From Lachnospiraceae bacterium JLR.KK002 (lineage in GTDB: Bacteria; Bacillota; Clostridia; Lachnospirales; Lachnospiraceae), in assembly GCA_036941025.1 (NCBI GenBank), contig JAYMNP010000001.1:2626501-2690500 (forward strand): 64,000 bases of DNA. Direction: 5' to 3'. Below are positions 1 through 8,470 of this stretch, piece by piece. The notes under the pieces are model-generated. The model worked only from the letters and a program-made list of their open reading frames with translations, did not search any database and had not been told where the DNA came from. How positions within the stretch are numbered: the stretch's first letter is position 1; every line of letters starts with the position of its first letter. The position numbers were made by a program, and so were the translations under genes.

Positions 1-477
1 AAGCTGCCCTGTTGCCGCCAGCACAATACCCCGCAGTATCATAATTCCCATAATTCCCGCAAATGCCCGTTTTTCAAATTTCCTGTCGTAATAAAGAATC
101 AGTGAAATCATTATGGGGATAACATAACTGAAAATCATAAGGCTTTTTCCTGTCACCATCAGGTAACCCCAGCCAATCAGAAAACAGCCCAGAATTACAT
201 ACCTTAAAGGCTCCGAAGATTTTTCTTTCAGATACATGCCCCAGCAGACAGCCCCTCCAGCCAGCAAAATCACTGCAGGTATAATTGCAGGTTTCCCGCT
301 GGAAATCTCCTTCGAGCCAAACTGAATAAACAGGGCCAGCACAACAGGTATCTCCATCAGTGTCATCAGCAGAAGTACCGTATGATTTGCTTTGGCGTCA
401 CGGGCGGGTTTTTCACTGTACGTCCGCACCTTCACAGCAACTGCACCTGCAGTTTCATTACATTTTTTCTCCTCCAT
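1..477 (-). CDS. Membrane protein, C-terminus beyond window
   Basis: The first 159 residues are seen and the gene runs off the left edge. The start ATG (475-477) follows AAAGGATG at a good distance, four bases after the stop of the aminopeptidase gene, so the two were probably co-transcribed. A short charged N-terminus (MEEKKCNET...) is followed by five or six hydrophobic segments joined by short Lys/Glu/Arg loops. This looks like an integral-membrane sensor region such as precedes a signalling domain in some Clostridia, but that domain would lie outside the window. No family is recognised. If promoted only from the upstream operon, its expression may be affected by the insertion sequence in the aminopeptidase gene. 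Confidence 0.6.
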   Translation of the reverse strand, partial: MEEKKCNETAGAVAVKVRTYSEKPARDAKANHTVLLLMTLMEIPVVLALFIQFGSKEISSGKPAIIPAVILLAGGAVCWGMYLKEKSSEPLRYVILGCFLIGWGYLMVTGKSLMIFSYVIPIMISLILYYDRKFEKRAFAGIMGIMILRGIVLAATGQL

Positions 478-481
478 CTTT

Positions 482-1386
482 TCATCCTTTCGTACACTTT
501 TCCAGAGGTTTATTCAGCAGTTCTGTCCCCGGAACCACAAATTTTCCGTTCCGGATTACATCCACAGAGGTTCCGTCTTTTTTCTGCACCGTTATCCGGT
601 CCAGCTCATCATAGGGAATGGTAATATCCGTATGGCAGCTGAAATATGCTTTCTGCGGATCTTCTTTCCGCAGTATGGACACTTCGTTATCCCTGGCCAC
701 AATCTCTTTGCCATCAGGATTGAACACCGGCGTATCCTCCGCCCAGCTGTAACAGGTGTCTCCCACTGCAAAATGAGGCCCTGTCTTTTCCGCAATCAGA
801 ATGGGCAGCCTGTCCTGAATCTGATAGTCAATACCCATCCGGTAAGCAGTGGTATTGGTTCCGATGGCAAATTCTCCCAACGGAAGGGTATCATGGTGTT
901 TCAGCAGGTTTTCCTTTAAAAATGCAAGATTCTCCTGCTCTGTCTTAAAATTATTGCAGTGATAGCTGCAAATCATACCATCCTTAAATTCCAGATCCAA
1001 ATCCAGATATTTCAGGCCGCTCAGATATACCTGAGTCACATGGAGACGCCCGTTGGTGCCTTTCAGCACCGGAGAGGTAAATACTTCCCCTACCGGAATA
1101 TTCACATCCGCCACACAGTTTTCAAAGGCAGTCTCCCGGCTTCTGTCCTTCAGGGGATAAAGAGCAACGGTCAGATCCGTATGATTTTCTCCTTTTCCCG
1201 TAATCCGCACAGATTCGCCCTCGTCCAGCACATCTATGATTTTCTGCTGCATTTCCTGATATAATTTATAATCCAGCGTATTTACTTCCACGGTTTTTGC
1301 AAAGATTTCCGGATAATCCGGGCCGATTTCCGGTATGGGATAGGCGATAATGGTAAAGCTGCGCTCCTCTCCCTTAATATAACTGT
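482..1386 (-). pseudogene. M29-type aminopeptidase, 3' part, split by IS
   Basis: This is the C-terminal part (about 300 codons) of a metallo-aminopeptidase of the M29 (aminopeptidase T/AmpS) type. The zone GEFAIGTNTTAYR, then EKTGPHFAVGDTCYSW, and later HTDI match the region that supplies the Glu, His and Asp ligands of the two-metal site in that family. The reading frame continues leftward from the insertion point as NSYIKGEERS. The 5' part at 3146-4384 ends NSYI in the same frame, so exact removal of the IS with one copy of its target repeat restores an open gene of about 710 codons. The family call rests on motifs and is fairly firm; the substrate is unknown. Confidence 0.7.
1376..1386. 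repeat. Left copy of IS target-site duplication
   Basis: AATATAACTGT lies directly left of the insertion sequence and is repeated at 3146-3156. The identity extends three more bases (TAG), giving 14 bp, because the element may itself begin with TAG. The duplication falls inside the aminopeptidase codons for NSYI. Confidence 0.8.
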
Positions 1387-3145
1387 TAGGCGTTTGCGAA
1401 ACGCCAGAACCCACATAAATACGGGATTCTCTTTGTTACAAAATAAAACAACTCCTCACTGGTTTGTGGTAAAATTGAGATGCCGAGTAACAATCAACCA
1501 TATCCACCAGTAAAGGAGTTGTACCTACATGATAACATACAAACAGCTCTCTTTGGCAGATATTTTTACCGATTGCCAAAATAAATTTGATAATGATAAA
1601 TATCAGTTCCTTGCACTTCTCGAAAATACCATCAACTTAGATGAAATTGTCCCAGTGTCCTTTATTTCTCATTTCCATGCTGCCACTGGCAGGCCCCGTA
1701 AGCATCTGCTTTATCCGATGCTCAGGGCTCTGTTATTACAGCTCATCTTCTCAATCCCAACAACATCCCTGCTGATCGTATTCCTGAAATACTCCCAGGA
1801 ACTGCGGGACTTCTGCGGCTTTGATGTTGTCCCGGATGCCTCTAAATTCACCCGGTTCAAACAGGATTTTTTATCGGACTTACAATCCATGTTCGATCAT
1901 CTTGTTGACTTGACCGAACCGATCTGCCATTGTATTGATACACAGAAAGCTTCCATGCTTCTCTTTGACACCTCCGGCATTGAGGCATGGGTTACAGAAA
2001 ACAATCCCAAATATGCCAACCGTATCATCAAACAGCTGAAAGCCTTCAAAAAAGCAAAAGGGATGGACGATTCCTTTGACCCTTATAAAGCCGCCTACGG
2101 CTCCATGCCTTCCCATGCTGCCGCCAATCCAGCCATTCAGCAGATGTACATTAACGGGCATTTCTGTTATGCTTATAAATTCGGTATTATTACCAACGGA
2201 CTCGGCATTGTCCGGGATATTTCCTTTTATAACAAGGACTTTCTTGCGGCTCATCCTGACATCATTGTTGGAAAAAAATCTGATTCCCCGGATGAAGATA
2301 AGAGTCTTGCCGATTCCAGGGCATTGATTCCCACTTTAAAGGATTTCTTTCGCAAGCATCCGCTTATCAATCCGAAAACTTTTCTGGGAGACGCCGCATT
2401 TGATTCCATTGAAATCTACAAATACCTGTTACAGGAAGCTTCCTTTGAGAAAGCTTACATTCCCCTCAACGGCAGAATCTCCCTTCCGGAATCCGACTGC
2501 CCGCTGAATAAGGACGGCATCCCCTGCTGCCCCAAAGACCCATCCCTTCCAATGAAACGGGAAGGAAGCAAATCCCATCTCCGCTGCGGACTGCCAACCA
2601 TGAAGTTTGTATGCCCGAAAATGAAATGGGAGTGGAACAAACTTACAAAGAAATCAAAACGCGTCTGCCACTGTGAAAATCCCTGTACGGAATCCCCCTG
2701 CGGCAGGATGTTTTATATTTATCCCGAGAAAAACCTGCGCGCCTATCCCGGTACACTCCGCGGTACGGCCGGATGGGATTCCACCTATAAGATCAGAGTA
2801 AATGTTGAGAAATCAATCAACCATTTCAAGGACAGCTTCTGTGTTGCCGGGCGTAAAACGCAGAATGAAAAAACGCTTCATGCTGACCTGCTTCTCGCCG
2901 GGATTACCCAGCTTATTACTGTAATGGTGGCTGATAAACTGCACAGGCATGAATATATCCGCAGTTTAAAACCTCTGATTGCATAACCTTACATACCGCA
3001 TACCATTTCACGGGCAGATATCCTTATCTGCTTTGTTTTCATGTCTTAAAATCCTTGTTATCCACATCCACCTCCTGTAAGTCCGGCTCAACCGGGCCTT
3101 TGCCCTATTGGAATCAAGATTTTGAACTTGTTTCGCAATTACCTA
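1387..3145 (+). mobile_element. Insertion sequence, about 1.76 kb
   Basis: The element is bounded by an 11-14 bp direct target repeat and carries one transposase gene. Its ends are imperfect inverted repeats: the left end reads TAGGCGTTTGCGAAAC and the complement of the right end reads TAGGTAATTGCGAAAC. It interrupts an aminopeptidase gene that is otherwise intact, so the insertion is probably recent. Residual uncertainty is a few bases at each end. The family (IS1182-like or another DDE group with a DUF772-like N-terminus) is not settled from sequence alone. Confidence 0.85.
1529..2986 (+). CDS. DDE transposase of the insertion sequence
   Basis: A 485-residue transposase. The start follows AAAGGAGT. 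The N-terminal third (GRPRKHLLYPMLRALLLQL, then FCGFDVVPDASKFTRFKQD) has the helical layout of the DUF772 DNA-binding region found in IS1182/IS5-like transposases. Two likely catalytic aspartates are in LLFDTSGIE (near residue 150) and FLGDAAFDS (near residue 290). A Cys-rich stretch (residues about 330-400) follows, as in some relatives. The C-terminus NVEKSINHFKD would carry the catalytic Glu. It lies within the IS boundaries and reads opposite to the interrupted gene. It appears intact, so the element may still be mobile. Confidence 0.85.
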   Translation: MITYKQLSLADIFTDCQNKFDNDKYQFLALLENTINLDEIVPVSFISHFHAATGRPRKHLLYPMLRALLLQLIFSIPTTSLLIVFLKYSQELRDFCGFDVVPDASKFTRFKQDFLSDLQSMFDHLVDLTEPICHCIDTQKASMLLFDTSGIEAWVTENNPKYANRIIKQLKAFKKAKGMDDSFDPYKAAYGSMPSHAAANPAIQQMYINGHFCYAYKFGIITNGLGIVRDISFYNKDFLAAHPDIIVGKKSDSPDEDKSLADSRALIPTLKDFFRKHPLINPKTFLGDAAFDSIEIYKYLLQEASFEKAYIPLNGRISLPESDCPLNKDGIPCCPKDPSLPMKREGSKSHLRCGLPTMKFVCPKMKWEWNKLTKKSKRVCHCENPCTESPCGRMFYIYPEKNLRAYPGTLRGTAGWDSTYKIRVNVEKSINHFKDSFCVAGRKTQNEKTLHADLLLAGITQLITVMVADKLHRHEYIRSLKPLIA

Positions 3146-3156
3146 AATATAACTGT
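3146..3156. repeat. Right copy of IS target-site duplication
   Basis: AATATAACTGT, identical to 1376-1386, begins the resumed aminopeptidase coding sequence. Both copies are in the same reading frame relative to the flanking gene halves. Confidence 0.8.
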
Positions 3157-4384
3157 TAGTAATCTGTGTGGCCATGTTCGCGTAATATACGTTCAGTTTC
3201 TGCTGCTTCTCCGTATACTGCCATGCATAAGGGCTGGTCTTCGGCTCAAAGCCTGTTTCCCCGAAGGTCTCCACCACCGCAGGCCCGGCATACCAGGCCG
3301 CCTCTGTTTTCCGGGCCTCATAAGCAGTTTTCAGCACTTCCAGCCGGCGCTCCACCAGCGATTTATCCAGATACATTGCCCTGTCAGCCTTGTGGTCATA
3401 CTCATACTGGCGGTTGGGAGAGGTGCTTTCCACCGACCGGCTTCCGTTCCCTCTGCCGGAAAAGGAAATCTCAGCGCTTCGCATCATCACCGGCTGCAGG
3501 CCCATCTTCTCAAAATTTTTCACCGCCGCCCGCATCATACGCTCAAATCCAATGGGATAACGCAAATCTACGAATTTCTTTTTAGACAAATCCTTTCCTG
3601 TCACTTCAAATCCAATGCGGTACCCCTCCGTACAGGTATCTGCCATGGCCTGAATCTGTTCCTCCGGCAGGCTGTTCAGAAATTCTGCTGTCTTTCTCTC
3701 ATTGTCAGTAATATAAGCACCGTAGCGGTACAGATACCCCAAATCCTCCAGATTGCTGTCCATAATAATTCCGGTATAAAAATCCAGTTCCGGCCGGGTC
3801 TGGGCCAGCACGCCCGTTTCCGTAAACACTTCCCCGTAATCATGGAAAAACCAGTATATCATCTGCCTGATTTCCCGCTCCTTCGGCAGTTCTTCTCCCT
3901 CAAAGGCATTATAAATCTCCACCAGCAGTTCGCTGAAAATAGTAATATCGTAAATCCTGCTCTCAAATGCATAAGGAATCAGGGAACGGAAATCTGCATA
4001 CAGCGCGCTTAGCAGCTTTCCAAATCCTTCTCCCAGCTTTTCCGCCGCATACGCAGGGCTGGCATAACTTGCCCCGTAATGCTCCGGCAGCACCTCCCGG
4101 TACAGCCTCCGGTTCTCCTCCGCCCGTTCTTCCAGGCTTTTCTGCTCCCAGCCGCCCTGGAAAATTTCTTCTTCCAGACTGCCCAGTTCTCTCAGAAGAG
4201 CCGCCGCCTGTCGGAAATAACCCCGGTACGGCTCCCGCACTGTTTCTTCTGTCTCAATCTGTTCCAGTCGTCCCATACACAGGAGAAAACGTTCCTCCAC
4301 TTCTTCCCGGTATGGCTGCCATATTTCCCGATAACCCACAAAATCATCCTTTCCTGTTCGTATGTGCCTGTGCTCTAATCGCAT
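3146..4384 (-). pseudogene. M29-type aminopeptidase, 5' part, split by IS
   Basis: The first 413 or so codons of the interrupted aminopeptidase, from MRLEHRHIRTG to NSYI, after which the IS supplies an immediate stop. This part is helical and rich in Glu and Arg (REEVEERFLLCMGRLEQIE). It corresponds to the long N-terminal extension of the roughly 700-residue M29 proteins of Clostridia and precedes the metal-binding half. Transcription would have been leftward into the 3' part and on to the membrane protein at the window edge. The visible fragment lacks the metal ligands, so any product made now is expected to be inactive. Confidence 0.7.
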
Positions 4385-4424
4385 CTCTGTTCATTCCGGA
4401 ATATTCTGATTGCTCCGAAGACTG

Positions 4425-4742
4425 TTAAAAACCGGATATATAGATCATAATCCAGCCTGCCAGCACAATGCCGGAACAGATGCTTCCCAGCACCGGAAAG
4501 AGTTTATAGCTTTCTTCCCGCAGACTTGTAATCCCAATCAGCAGCGACACCATTGTCATCAGCAATGCAAACAGCCCTGCGCTTCCAATATAGACGCTGG
4601 CATTTCCGCTGCTCCGTATGGAAAAAACCACCATTCCAATCCCCATCAGGGCAGACAGAACTGCCAGGAAAAGGGACAGTTTCCCCCGCCTGGAATGCTT
4701 TTTCCCCGCAAATTTATAACTGTTTTTTTTCTTTCGTCTCAT
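4425..4742 (-). CDS. Small membrane protein, DUF6142-like
   Basis: 105 residues: a very basic N-terminus (MRRKKKNSYKFAGKKHSRR) followed by three hydrophobic segments, so it should be a small inner-membrane protein with the basic end in the cytoplasm. The length and layout recall the DUF6142 family of Lachnospiraceae, which has no known function. Its start overlaps the end of the VanZ-like gene by 29 bases, so the two are probably translated from one mRNA. The assignment to DUF6142 is from memory of the family and is not certain. Confidence 0.65.
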   Translation of the reverse strand: MRRKKKNSYKFAGKKHSRRGKLSLFLAVLSALMGIGMVVFSIRSSGNASVYIGSAGLFALLMTMVSLLIGITSLREESYKLFPVLGSICSGIVLAGWIMIYISGF

Positions 4743-5193
4743 AGCTTCTCCTTATTCGGTTCATCCAGTAAAAAATCAGGCAGCCCAAAGCACCGCCAAT
4801 GGTGTTCAGCAGCATATCGTCCACATCAAAACTCCCCACTTTGGACACTAACTGAATGGTCTCCACCATCAGACTGAATTCAAAACTGAAAAACACGGTA
4901 TATAAAAAGGAACGACACCTGGGATACAGCACCGGAAGAAAAAATCCGAAGGGAATAAAGGCCACAATATTTCCCAGCAGATTTAAAAGCACTGCTTTGG
5001 TTCCCAGAGAATGGCGATGCACAATGAAACGTCTGATTTCCTTAAACAGCTCCAGATTGTAATGATAAGTTCTCCCCTCGAAAGTACGCCCCGTACTTTC
5101 CGCAAAGAACAGAAAATATGTCAGGCAAATAATATAGACTCCGAACATAATCCTGCTGCATATCCGGAGTATTTTTTTATAATCATTTTTCAA
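4714..5193 (-). CDS. VanZ-like membrane protein
   Basis: 159 residues with four or five membrane spans. The signature zone is LLGNIVAFIPFGFFLP, followed by SLMVETIQLV and FDVDDMLLNTIGGALG, which is the typical VanZ-family core. VanZ gives low-level teicoplanin resistance in enterococci, but most chromosomal relatives have no demonstrated role, so resistance should not be assumed. It overlaps the downstream small membrane gene and follows the 50-codon gene and pyrE on the same strand, making a likely pyrE-orf50-vanZ-like-DUF6142 transcript. Confidence 0.8.
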   Translation of the reverse strand: MKNDYKKILRICSRIMFGVYIICLTYFLFFAESTGRTFEGRTYHYNLELFKEIRRFIVHRHSLGTKAVLLNLLGNIVAFIPFGFFLPVLYPRCRSFLYTVFFSFEFSLMVETIQLVSKVGSFDVDDMLLNTIGGALGCLIFYWMNRIRRSYETKEKKQL

Positions 5194-5204
5194 TTCTTCA
5201 ACCC

Positions 5205-5357
5205 TTAAAATATAATATCCGCTTTACACTTTAAGATTCTCGCTCCGCTCACAATTGCCAGGACGCCGCAGGCAATGCCGCTCACCAGGGCAACAACGCC
5301 CAGGGCAATATTGCCGGCTCCTGTAATACTCATGGTCTTGTATATTTTCTCATTCAT
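5205..5357 (-). CDS. 50-residue hydrophobic small protein
   Basis: A short gene with a strong ribosome site: AGGAGG lies seven bases before the ATG, inside the last codons of pyrE, and the pyrE stop is two bases upstream, so translation is coupled. The product MNEKIYKTMSITGAGN... has one long glycine/alanine/valine-rich membrane helix (GNIALGVVALVSGIACGVLA) and a short basic tail with a Cys. No family is recognised. The glycine-rich single helix could pack with partner helices, which is only a guess. Confidence 0.7.
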   Translation of the reverse strand: MNEKIYKTMSITGAGNIALGVVALVSGIACGVLAIVSGARILKCKADIIF

Positions 5358-5359
5358 GC

Positions 5360-6046
5360 TCAAACCTCCTGCTGTTTTGCTCCATACTGAGCATAATACC
5401 GGTCTATGGCCGCTTTCATTTCATCATTAATATATATATTTCCATTATATGGCTTATTATGCAGACATTCCACCACATCTGCCATGGTCACAATGGCGTT
5501 GGTATCAAAACCGTACAGCTCCCGGATTTCCTCCAGCGCACTCTGTTCCCCTTTTCCCCGCTCCATCCGGTTCAGAGATACAATCAGACCCTTAATCTCT
5601 ATCTGAGCCTGAGCCCGGATAATGGGTACCGTCTCCTCCATGGATTTCCCGGAAGTGGTAACATCCTCAATAATCACCACCCGGTCACCGTCAGCCAGCT
5701 TACTTCCCAGCAGAATTCCGGTATCTCCGTGATCCTTGACTTCTTTCCGGTTGGAACAGTAACGGATTTCCTTTCCATACAGCCTGCTGTATGCCATGGT
5801 AGTGGCAACGCTTAAGGGAATCCCCTTGTAGGCAGGCCCAAACAGTACATCGAAATCGTCTCCGTAATGCTCATGAATGGCTCTGGCATAATATTCTCCC
5901 AGCCTGTCAAGCTGGGCCCCTGTCACATAAGCTCCCGCATTCATAAAAAAGGGAGATTTTCTTCCGCTCTTTAAAACAAATTCGCCAAACTTTAATACCT
6001 GGCAGTCTACCATAAATTCTATAAATTCTTTCTTGTACTGTTCCAT
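5360..6046 (-). CDS. pyrE: Orotate phosphoribosyltransferase
   Basis: 228 residues. It catalyses orotate plus PRPP to orotidine 5'-phosphate, the fifth step of UMP synthesis, in the cytosol. The PRPP-binding signature VVIIEDVTTSGKS is clear at about residues 124-136. KSGRKSPFFMNAG near the N-terminus and FGPAYKGIPL are also typical of PyrE. The length fits the longer clostridial type. No other pyr genes are adjacent: it stands at the head of a transcript with small membrane proteins. A strong inverted repeat at 6174-6214 lies upstream and separates it from the spoVA side. Confidence 0.95.
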   Translation of the reverse strand: MEQYKKEFIEFMVDCQVLKFGEFVLKSGRKSPFFMNAGAYVTGAQLDRLGEYYARAIHEHYGDDFDVLFGPAYKGIPLSVATTMAYSRLYGKEIRYCSNRKEVKDHGDTGILLGSKLADGDRVVIIEDVTTSGKSMEETVPIIRAQAQIEIKGLIVSLNRMERGKGEQSALEEIRELYGFDTNAIVTMADVVECLHNKPYNGNIYINDEMKAAIDRYYAQYGAKQQEV

Positions 6047-6173
6047 TTTATCTCAAATCCTCCTGTCCGGCTTCCAGGGAAACCGGCCTGTCCGCATGGT
6101 TTCCAAACTTCACGTTTATACTATCATAAAACCCGGCGGTACGCAATTGCTATTTCGCAAAAAGAATGAGCGG

Positions 6174-6214
6174 AAAAAAGATTTGGTTCGGGGATTCCGC
6201 ACCAAATCTTTTTT
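6174..6214. terminator. Bidirectional intrinsic terminator
   Basis: A perfect 14-bp stem, AAAAAAGATTTGGT paired with its complement across a 13-nt loop, has a T run on both strands. It would end the transcript of the small gene at 6236-6421 (and spoVA readthrough) and shield pyrE. Confidence 0.85.
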
Positions 6215-6235
6215 ATTTGCAGTCCGTATATAATT

Positions 6236-6421
6236 TCACAGAAAATTGCGCTCCAGTTCTGATACAAGCTGCTGCATTTCTGCCTTGGAAGTTACATTTC
6301 TGGCAGCTTCCACCACCTGCTTTTTCTCCGATTCATCCATCTGTGCATAGACAGACAGAGCTTTTTCATTCAGGCCAAGCTGGAAGCTCAGTCCGATGGG
6401 CATATCGTATTTATTTTCCAT
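6236..6421 (-). CDS. 61-residue conserved-looking small protein
   Basis: The start follows GGAAGGGGAACATC. The product begins MENKYDMPIGLSFQLGLNEK and continues as an acidic, helical polypeptide (SEKKQVVEAARNVTSKAEMQ) with no membrane segment or cysteine. It follows spoVAC by 77 bases on the same strand and is closed by the terminator at 6174-6214, so it may be the last gene of the spoVA transcript. The function is not recognised; its resemblance to other short soluble proteins of Lachnospiraceae is an impression only. Confidence 0.65.
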   Translation of the reverse strand: MENKYDMPIGLSFQLGLNEKALSVYAQMDESEKKQVVEAARNVTSKAEMQQLVSELERNFL

Positions 6422-6497
6422 GATGTTCCCCTTCCTCTGACATATAACAGTAGTATAGACCGGAAAACAGCAGATTATACCTTATATTGGGAATTTT

Positions 6498-6977
6498 TCA
6501 GAACCATCCCATACTGATACCGGCCCAGTAAATCAGCCCCAGCACCCAGCTGGTAAAGATTCCGTACAGAATCACCGGCCCGGCAATGGTGAAAATCTTG
6601 CAGCCAATCCCGAATACCTGGCCTTCCTTCTGAAATTCAATGGCCGGAGCCGCCACGGAATTGGCAAATCCTGTAATGGGTACCAGCGCTCCGGCGCCGC
6701 CCCAGTTGGCAATGGAAGGATAAATATTGCATCCTGTCAGCAGCACACTTAAAAATACCAGCAGCATACTGCACCAGCTTCCGGCAGTTTCTTTATCCAG
6801 TCCAAAGGTATCTGTTGCAAGATTCAGAATAATCTGGCCCACAATGCAGATAATTCCTCCGGTAATAAATGCTTTTATCATATTGGCCGGAAGGGAATGG
6901 GTGGGCGTCACCTGTCTGACGTATTCATTATATTCCTGATTTTTCTTTTCCTTCTGTTCCATGGTTTCCTGTGCCAT
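6498..6977 (-). CDS. spoVAC: Stage V sporulation protein AC
   Basis: 159 residues. SpoVAC is an inner-membrane protein of the forespore that takes part in moving Ca-dipicolinate into the spore and releasing it at germination; in Bacillus it acts as a mechanosensitive channel. Visible here are a short charged N-terminus, then membrane segments with GGIICIVGQIILNL, the conserved GAGALVPITGFANS and APAIEFQKEGQVFG. The start at 6977 (MAQETMEQ) was chosen because GAGG lies seven bases before it; an ATG six bases further up is too close to that site. It follows spoVAB closely. The usual partners spoVAD and spoVAE do not follow. Confidence 0.92.
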   Translation of the reverse strand: MAQETMEQKEKKNQEYNEYVRQVTPTHSLPANMIKAFITGGIICIVGQIILNLATDTFGLDKETAGSWCSMLLVFLSVLLTGCNIYPSIANWGGAGALVPITGFANSVAAPAIEFQKEGQVFGIGCKIFTIAGPVILYGIFTSWVLGLIYWAGISMGWF

Positions 6978-7001
6978 GTCCATACCTCGCTTTCATCCTG
7001 A

Positions 7002-7427
7002 CTATATTTGCTGCATATGATTATAGTAAAAATACAGTGCGCCCAGCGCTTTTCCCAGAGCCATGAAAAACAGCATCCAGCTCAGTCCCTCTTTGATTCC
7101 CAGACGTCGGAACATAATGGGAAAAGTATTTAAAATTTCCGCAAGCGCCACCGCCAGACACCCGGTAAAAATTCCGGCCGACAGGCCGAACAGAACCACT
7201 GCCCATATTCCCAGAGGCACCTGTATCTGAAACAGGGAAAGGATATTTCCCACCGCTCCGCCCAGAACCACTGCATTTTCATAGACAATAATATCCGTCG
7301 CTGTACGGCTTTTACCAATAATCCTTGGAACGACCCCTATGGAAATGATAAAGCTGAACACTCCTGCTGCAATGGCAGAACCGCCGGCCAGTCCAATAAA
7401 GCCCAAAAACACCTGTTTAATCCACAT
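7002..7427 (-). CDS. spoVAB: Stage V sporulation protein AB
   Basis: 141 residues with four or five predicted membrane spans, starting MWIKQVFLGFIGLAGGSA. The glycine-rich first helix, GVVPRIIGKSRTATDIIVYE and the C-terminal LGALYFYYNH fit the SpoVAB family, a forespore membrane component of the SpoVA dipicolinate transport system. Its start overlaps the end of spoVAA by 11 bases, so expression is coupled. Its place between spoVAA and spoVAC is the Bacillus order and supports the call. Confidence 0.9.
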   Translation of the reverse strand: MWIKQVFLGFIGLAGGSAIAAGVFSFIISIGVVPRIIGKSRTATDIIVYENAVVLGGAVGNILSLFQIQVPLGIWAVVLFGLSAGIFTGCLAVALAEILNTFPIMFRRLGIKEGLSWMLFFMALGKALGALYFYYNHMQQI

Positions 7428-8067
7428 CGTTACTGGTTCCTTTTCTTCCGCAGTTTTCTATAAAAGTAGAGTCCACATCTTTTTCATAGGTGCGCATTTC
7501 CACCTGAATGGGTGTAGGGTCATGGGTGATTTTTTTATGTCCCACGTGATTGAAAAATATCATGATTCCCAGAAAGAGCCCGATGGAATAGCATACCTCC
7601 AGCGGAGTAAACCCACTGGACTCCGTGCCCGTTACCTGCCGGTAAAAATCTGCGAATACTTCACCTACGCCCACATCATTGTTAAAGGTCATAATGGTAA
7701 ATGCCGAGCCGAAAAATATCAGCACGCACAGCACTGCTGTTTTTAAGTACAGCAGCCATTTGGGCTCCTGTTTCGGTTCGTATTCCAGAACAAAATCCTT
7801 TTCCCCGATATTCTGAACATCCACATTGGGAAATTCTTTTCCTATGAGTTCGATAATTTTCATGACGGAAAATACTTCCACCTGCTTTTTTTTCCTGCTC
7901 TGATTTACAGGAGTATGAAAAGTATAAACTTTCATGTTTTTTAATTTGCTGACCAGAGAGGGATTGGTGGAAGTAATTTTCGCAATATCTTTTAACGTTA
8001 CGGAAGGCTCCCGTACCAGTACATTCTGCTCTGTTTTCAGGTAAAGGGTATCTGAGTTTGACGCCAT
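7417..8067 (-). CDS. spoVAA: Stage V sporulation protein AA
   Basis: 216 residues from ATG 8067, chosen because GGAGG lies five bases upstream; a TTG further up would sit on that site. A soluble N-terminal domain (about 90 residues, LYLKTEQNVLVREPSVTLKD) is followed by two membrane segments (WLLYLKTAVLCVLIFFGSAF and the GLFLGIMIFFNH zone). GVGEVFADFYRQVTG between them is typical of SpoVAA. The protein belongs to the SpoVA system for dipicolinate uptake in the forespore. It lies 13 bases after the small membrane gene and probably shares its sigma-G-like promoter. Confidence 0.9.
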   Translation of the reverse strand: MASNSDTLYLKTEQNVLVREPSVTLKDIAKITSTNPSLVSKLKNMKVYTFHTPVNQSRKKKQVEVFSVMKIIELIGKEFPNVDVQNIGEKDFVLEYEPKQEPKWLLYLKTAVLCVLIFFGSAFTIMTFNNDVGVGEVFADFYRQVTGTESSGFTPLEVCYSIGLFLGIMIFFNHVGHKKITHDPTPIQVEMRTYEKDVDSTFIENCGRKGTSNDVD

Positions 8068-8080
8068 AGGTTCCTCCAAT

Positions 8081-8332
8081 CTATGCAGATTTTATCGTGC
8101 TGCCAAAGGGCCGGAAGCTCTCCACTGCTGTTTCCTCTTCCATATCTTCGCAGGGGATCTCATTCCGGGAATCTGCCGCGGTGATTCCTTCCGTATTCCG
8201 AACCAGCGTCCCTTCCGTTACCGTGGACTGATTTTCCACATAATTCACATAATAGAAAATGCCCCCCGCAATGGTAAGAATGACTGCTGCCAGAAGACAG
8301 ATTCGATAAATAATACTGTGATTACGACTCAT
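8081..8332 (-). CDS. Small single-span membrane protein heading the spoVA operon
   Basis: 83 residues from MSRNHSIIYRICLL. The ATG at 8332 was preferred to 8353 because AAAGGATG precedes it and because the promoter at 8363-8392 would leave almost no leader for the longer form. One N-terminal membrane helix (IIYRICLLAAVILTIAGGIF) anchors an acidic outer domain of about 50 residues. No family is recognised. Its position directly behind a sigma-G-like promoter and 13 bases before spoVAA suggests it is made in the forespore with the SpoVA proteins and could be an accessory subunit. That role is inference. Confidence 0.7.
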   Translation of the reverse strand: MSRNHSIIYRICLLAAVILTIAGGIFYYVNYVENQSTVTEGTLVRNTEGITAADSRNEIPCEDMEEETAVESFRPFGSTIKSA

Positions 8333-8362
8333 ATTCTCACATCCTTTTTCCATCTTTGGAAG

Positions 8363-8392
8363 TAGTATGCCATCTAATCCAGAATTTATTCA
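8363..8392 (-). promoter_or_regulatory. Sigma-G-like forespore promoter of the spoVA operon
   Basis: On the minus strand TGAATA is followed after 17 bases by CATACTA, an excellent match to the sigma-G (and sigma-F) consensus. It would start transcription about 24 bases before the ATG at 8332. Bacillus spoVA is sigma-G dependent, which agrees. Confidence 0.75.
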
Positions 8393-8419
8393 TCCGAAAA
8401 TTCCATTTTCAATTGTATA

Positions 8420-8448
8420 TGGTAATCTGTAAAAAAAACGTGTATAAT
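8420..8448 (+). promoter_or_regulatory. Candidate vegetative promoter for the Uma2 gene
   Basis: TGGTAA, 17 bases, then TATAAT, about 20 bases before the Uma2 start. The -10 is perfect and the -35 is weak. It lies back to back with the sigma-G-like promoter. Confidence 0.5.
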
Positions 8449-8470
8449 AAAAGAAAAAGAAGGTGATTAC

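Noticed and set aside
3122..4012. Long plus-strand open frame opposite the aminopeptidase
   Set aside because: Shadow of the coding strand; no start signal and low-complexity His/Pro/Leu-rich translation.
4714..5193. Glycopeptide resistance from the VanZ-like gene
   Set aside because: No vanA/vanX/vanR-type genes nearby; chromosomal VanZ-like proteins are common and mostly without resistance.
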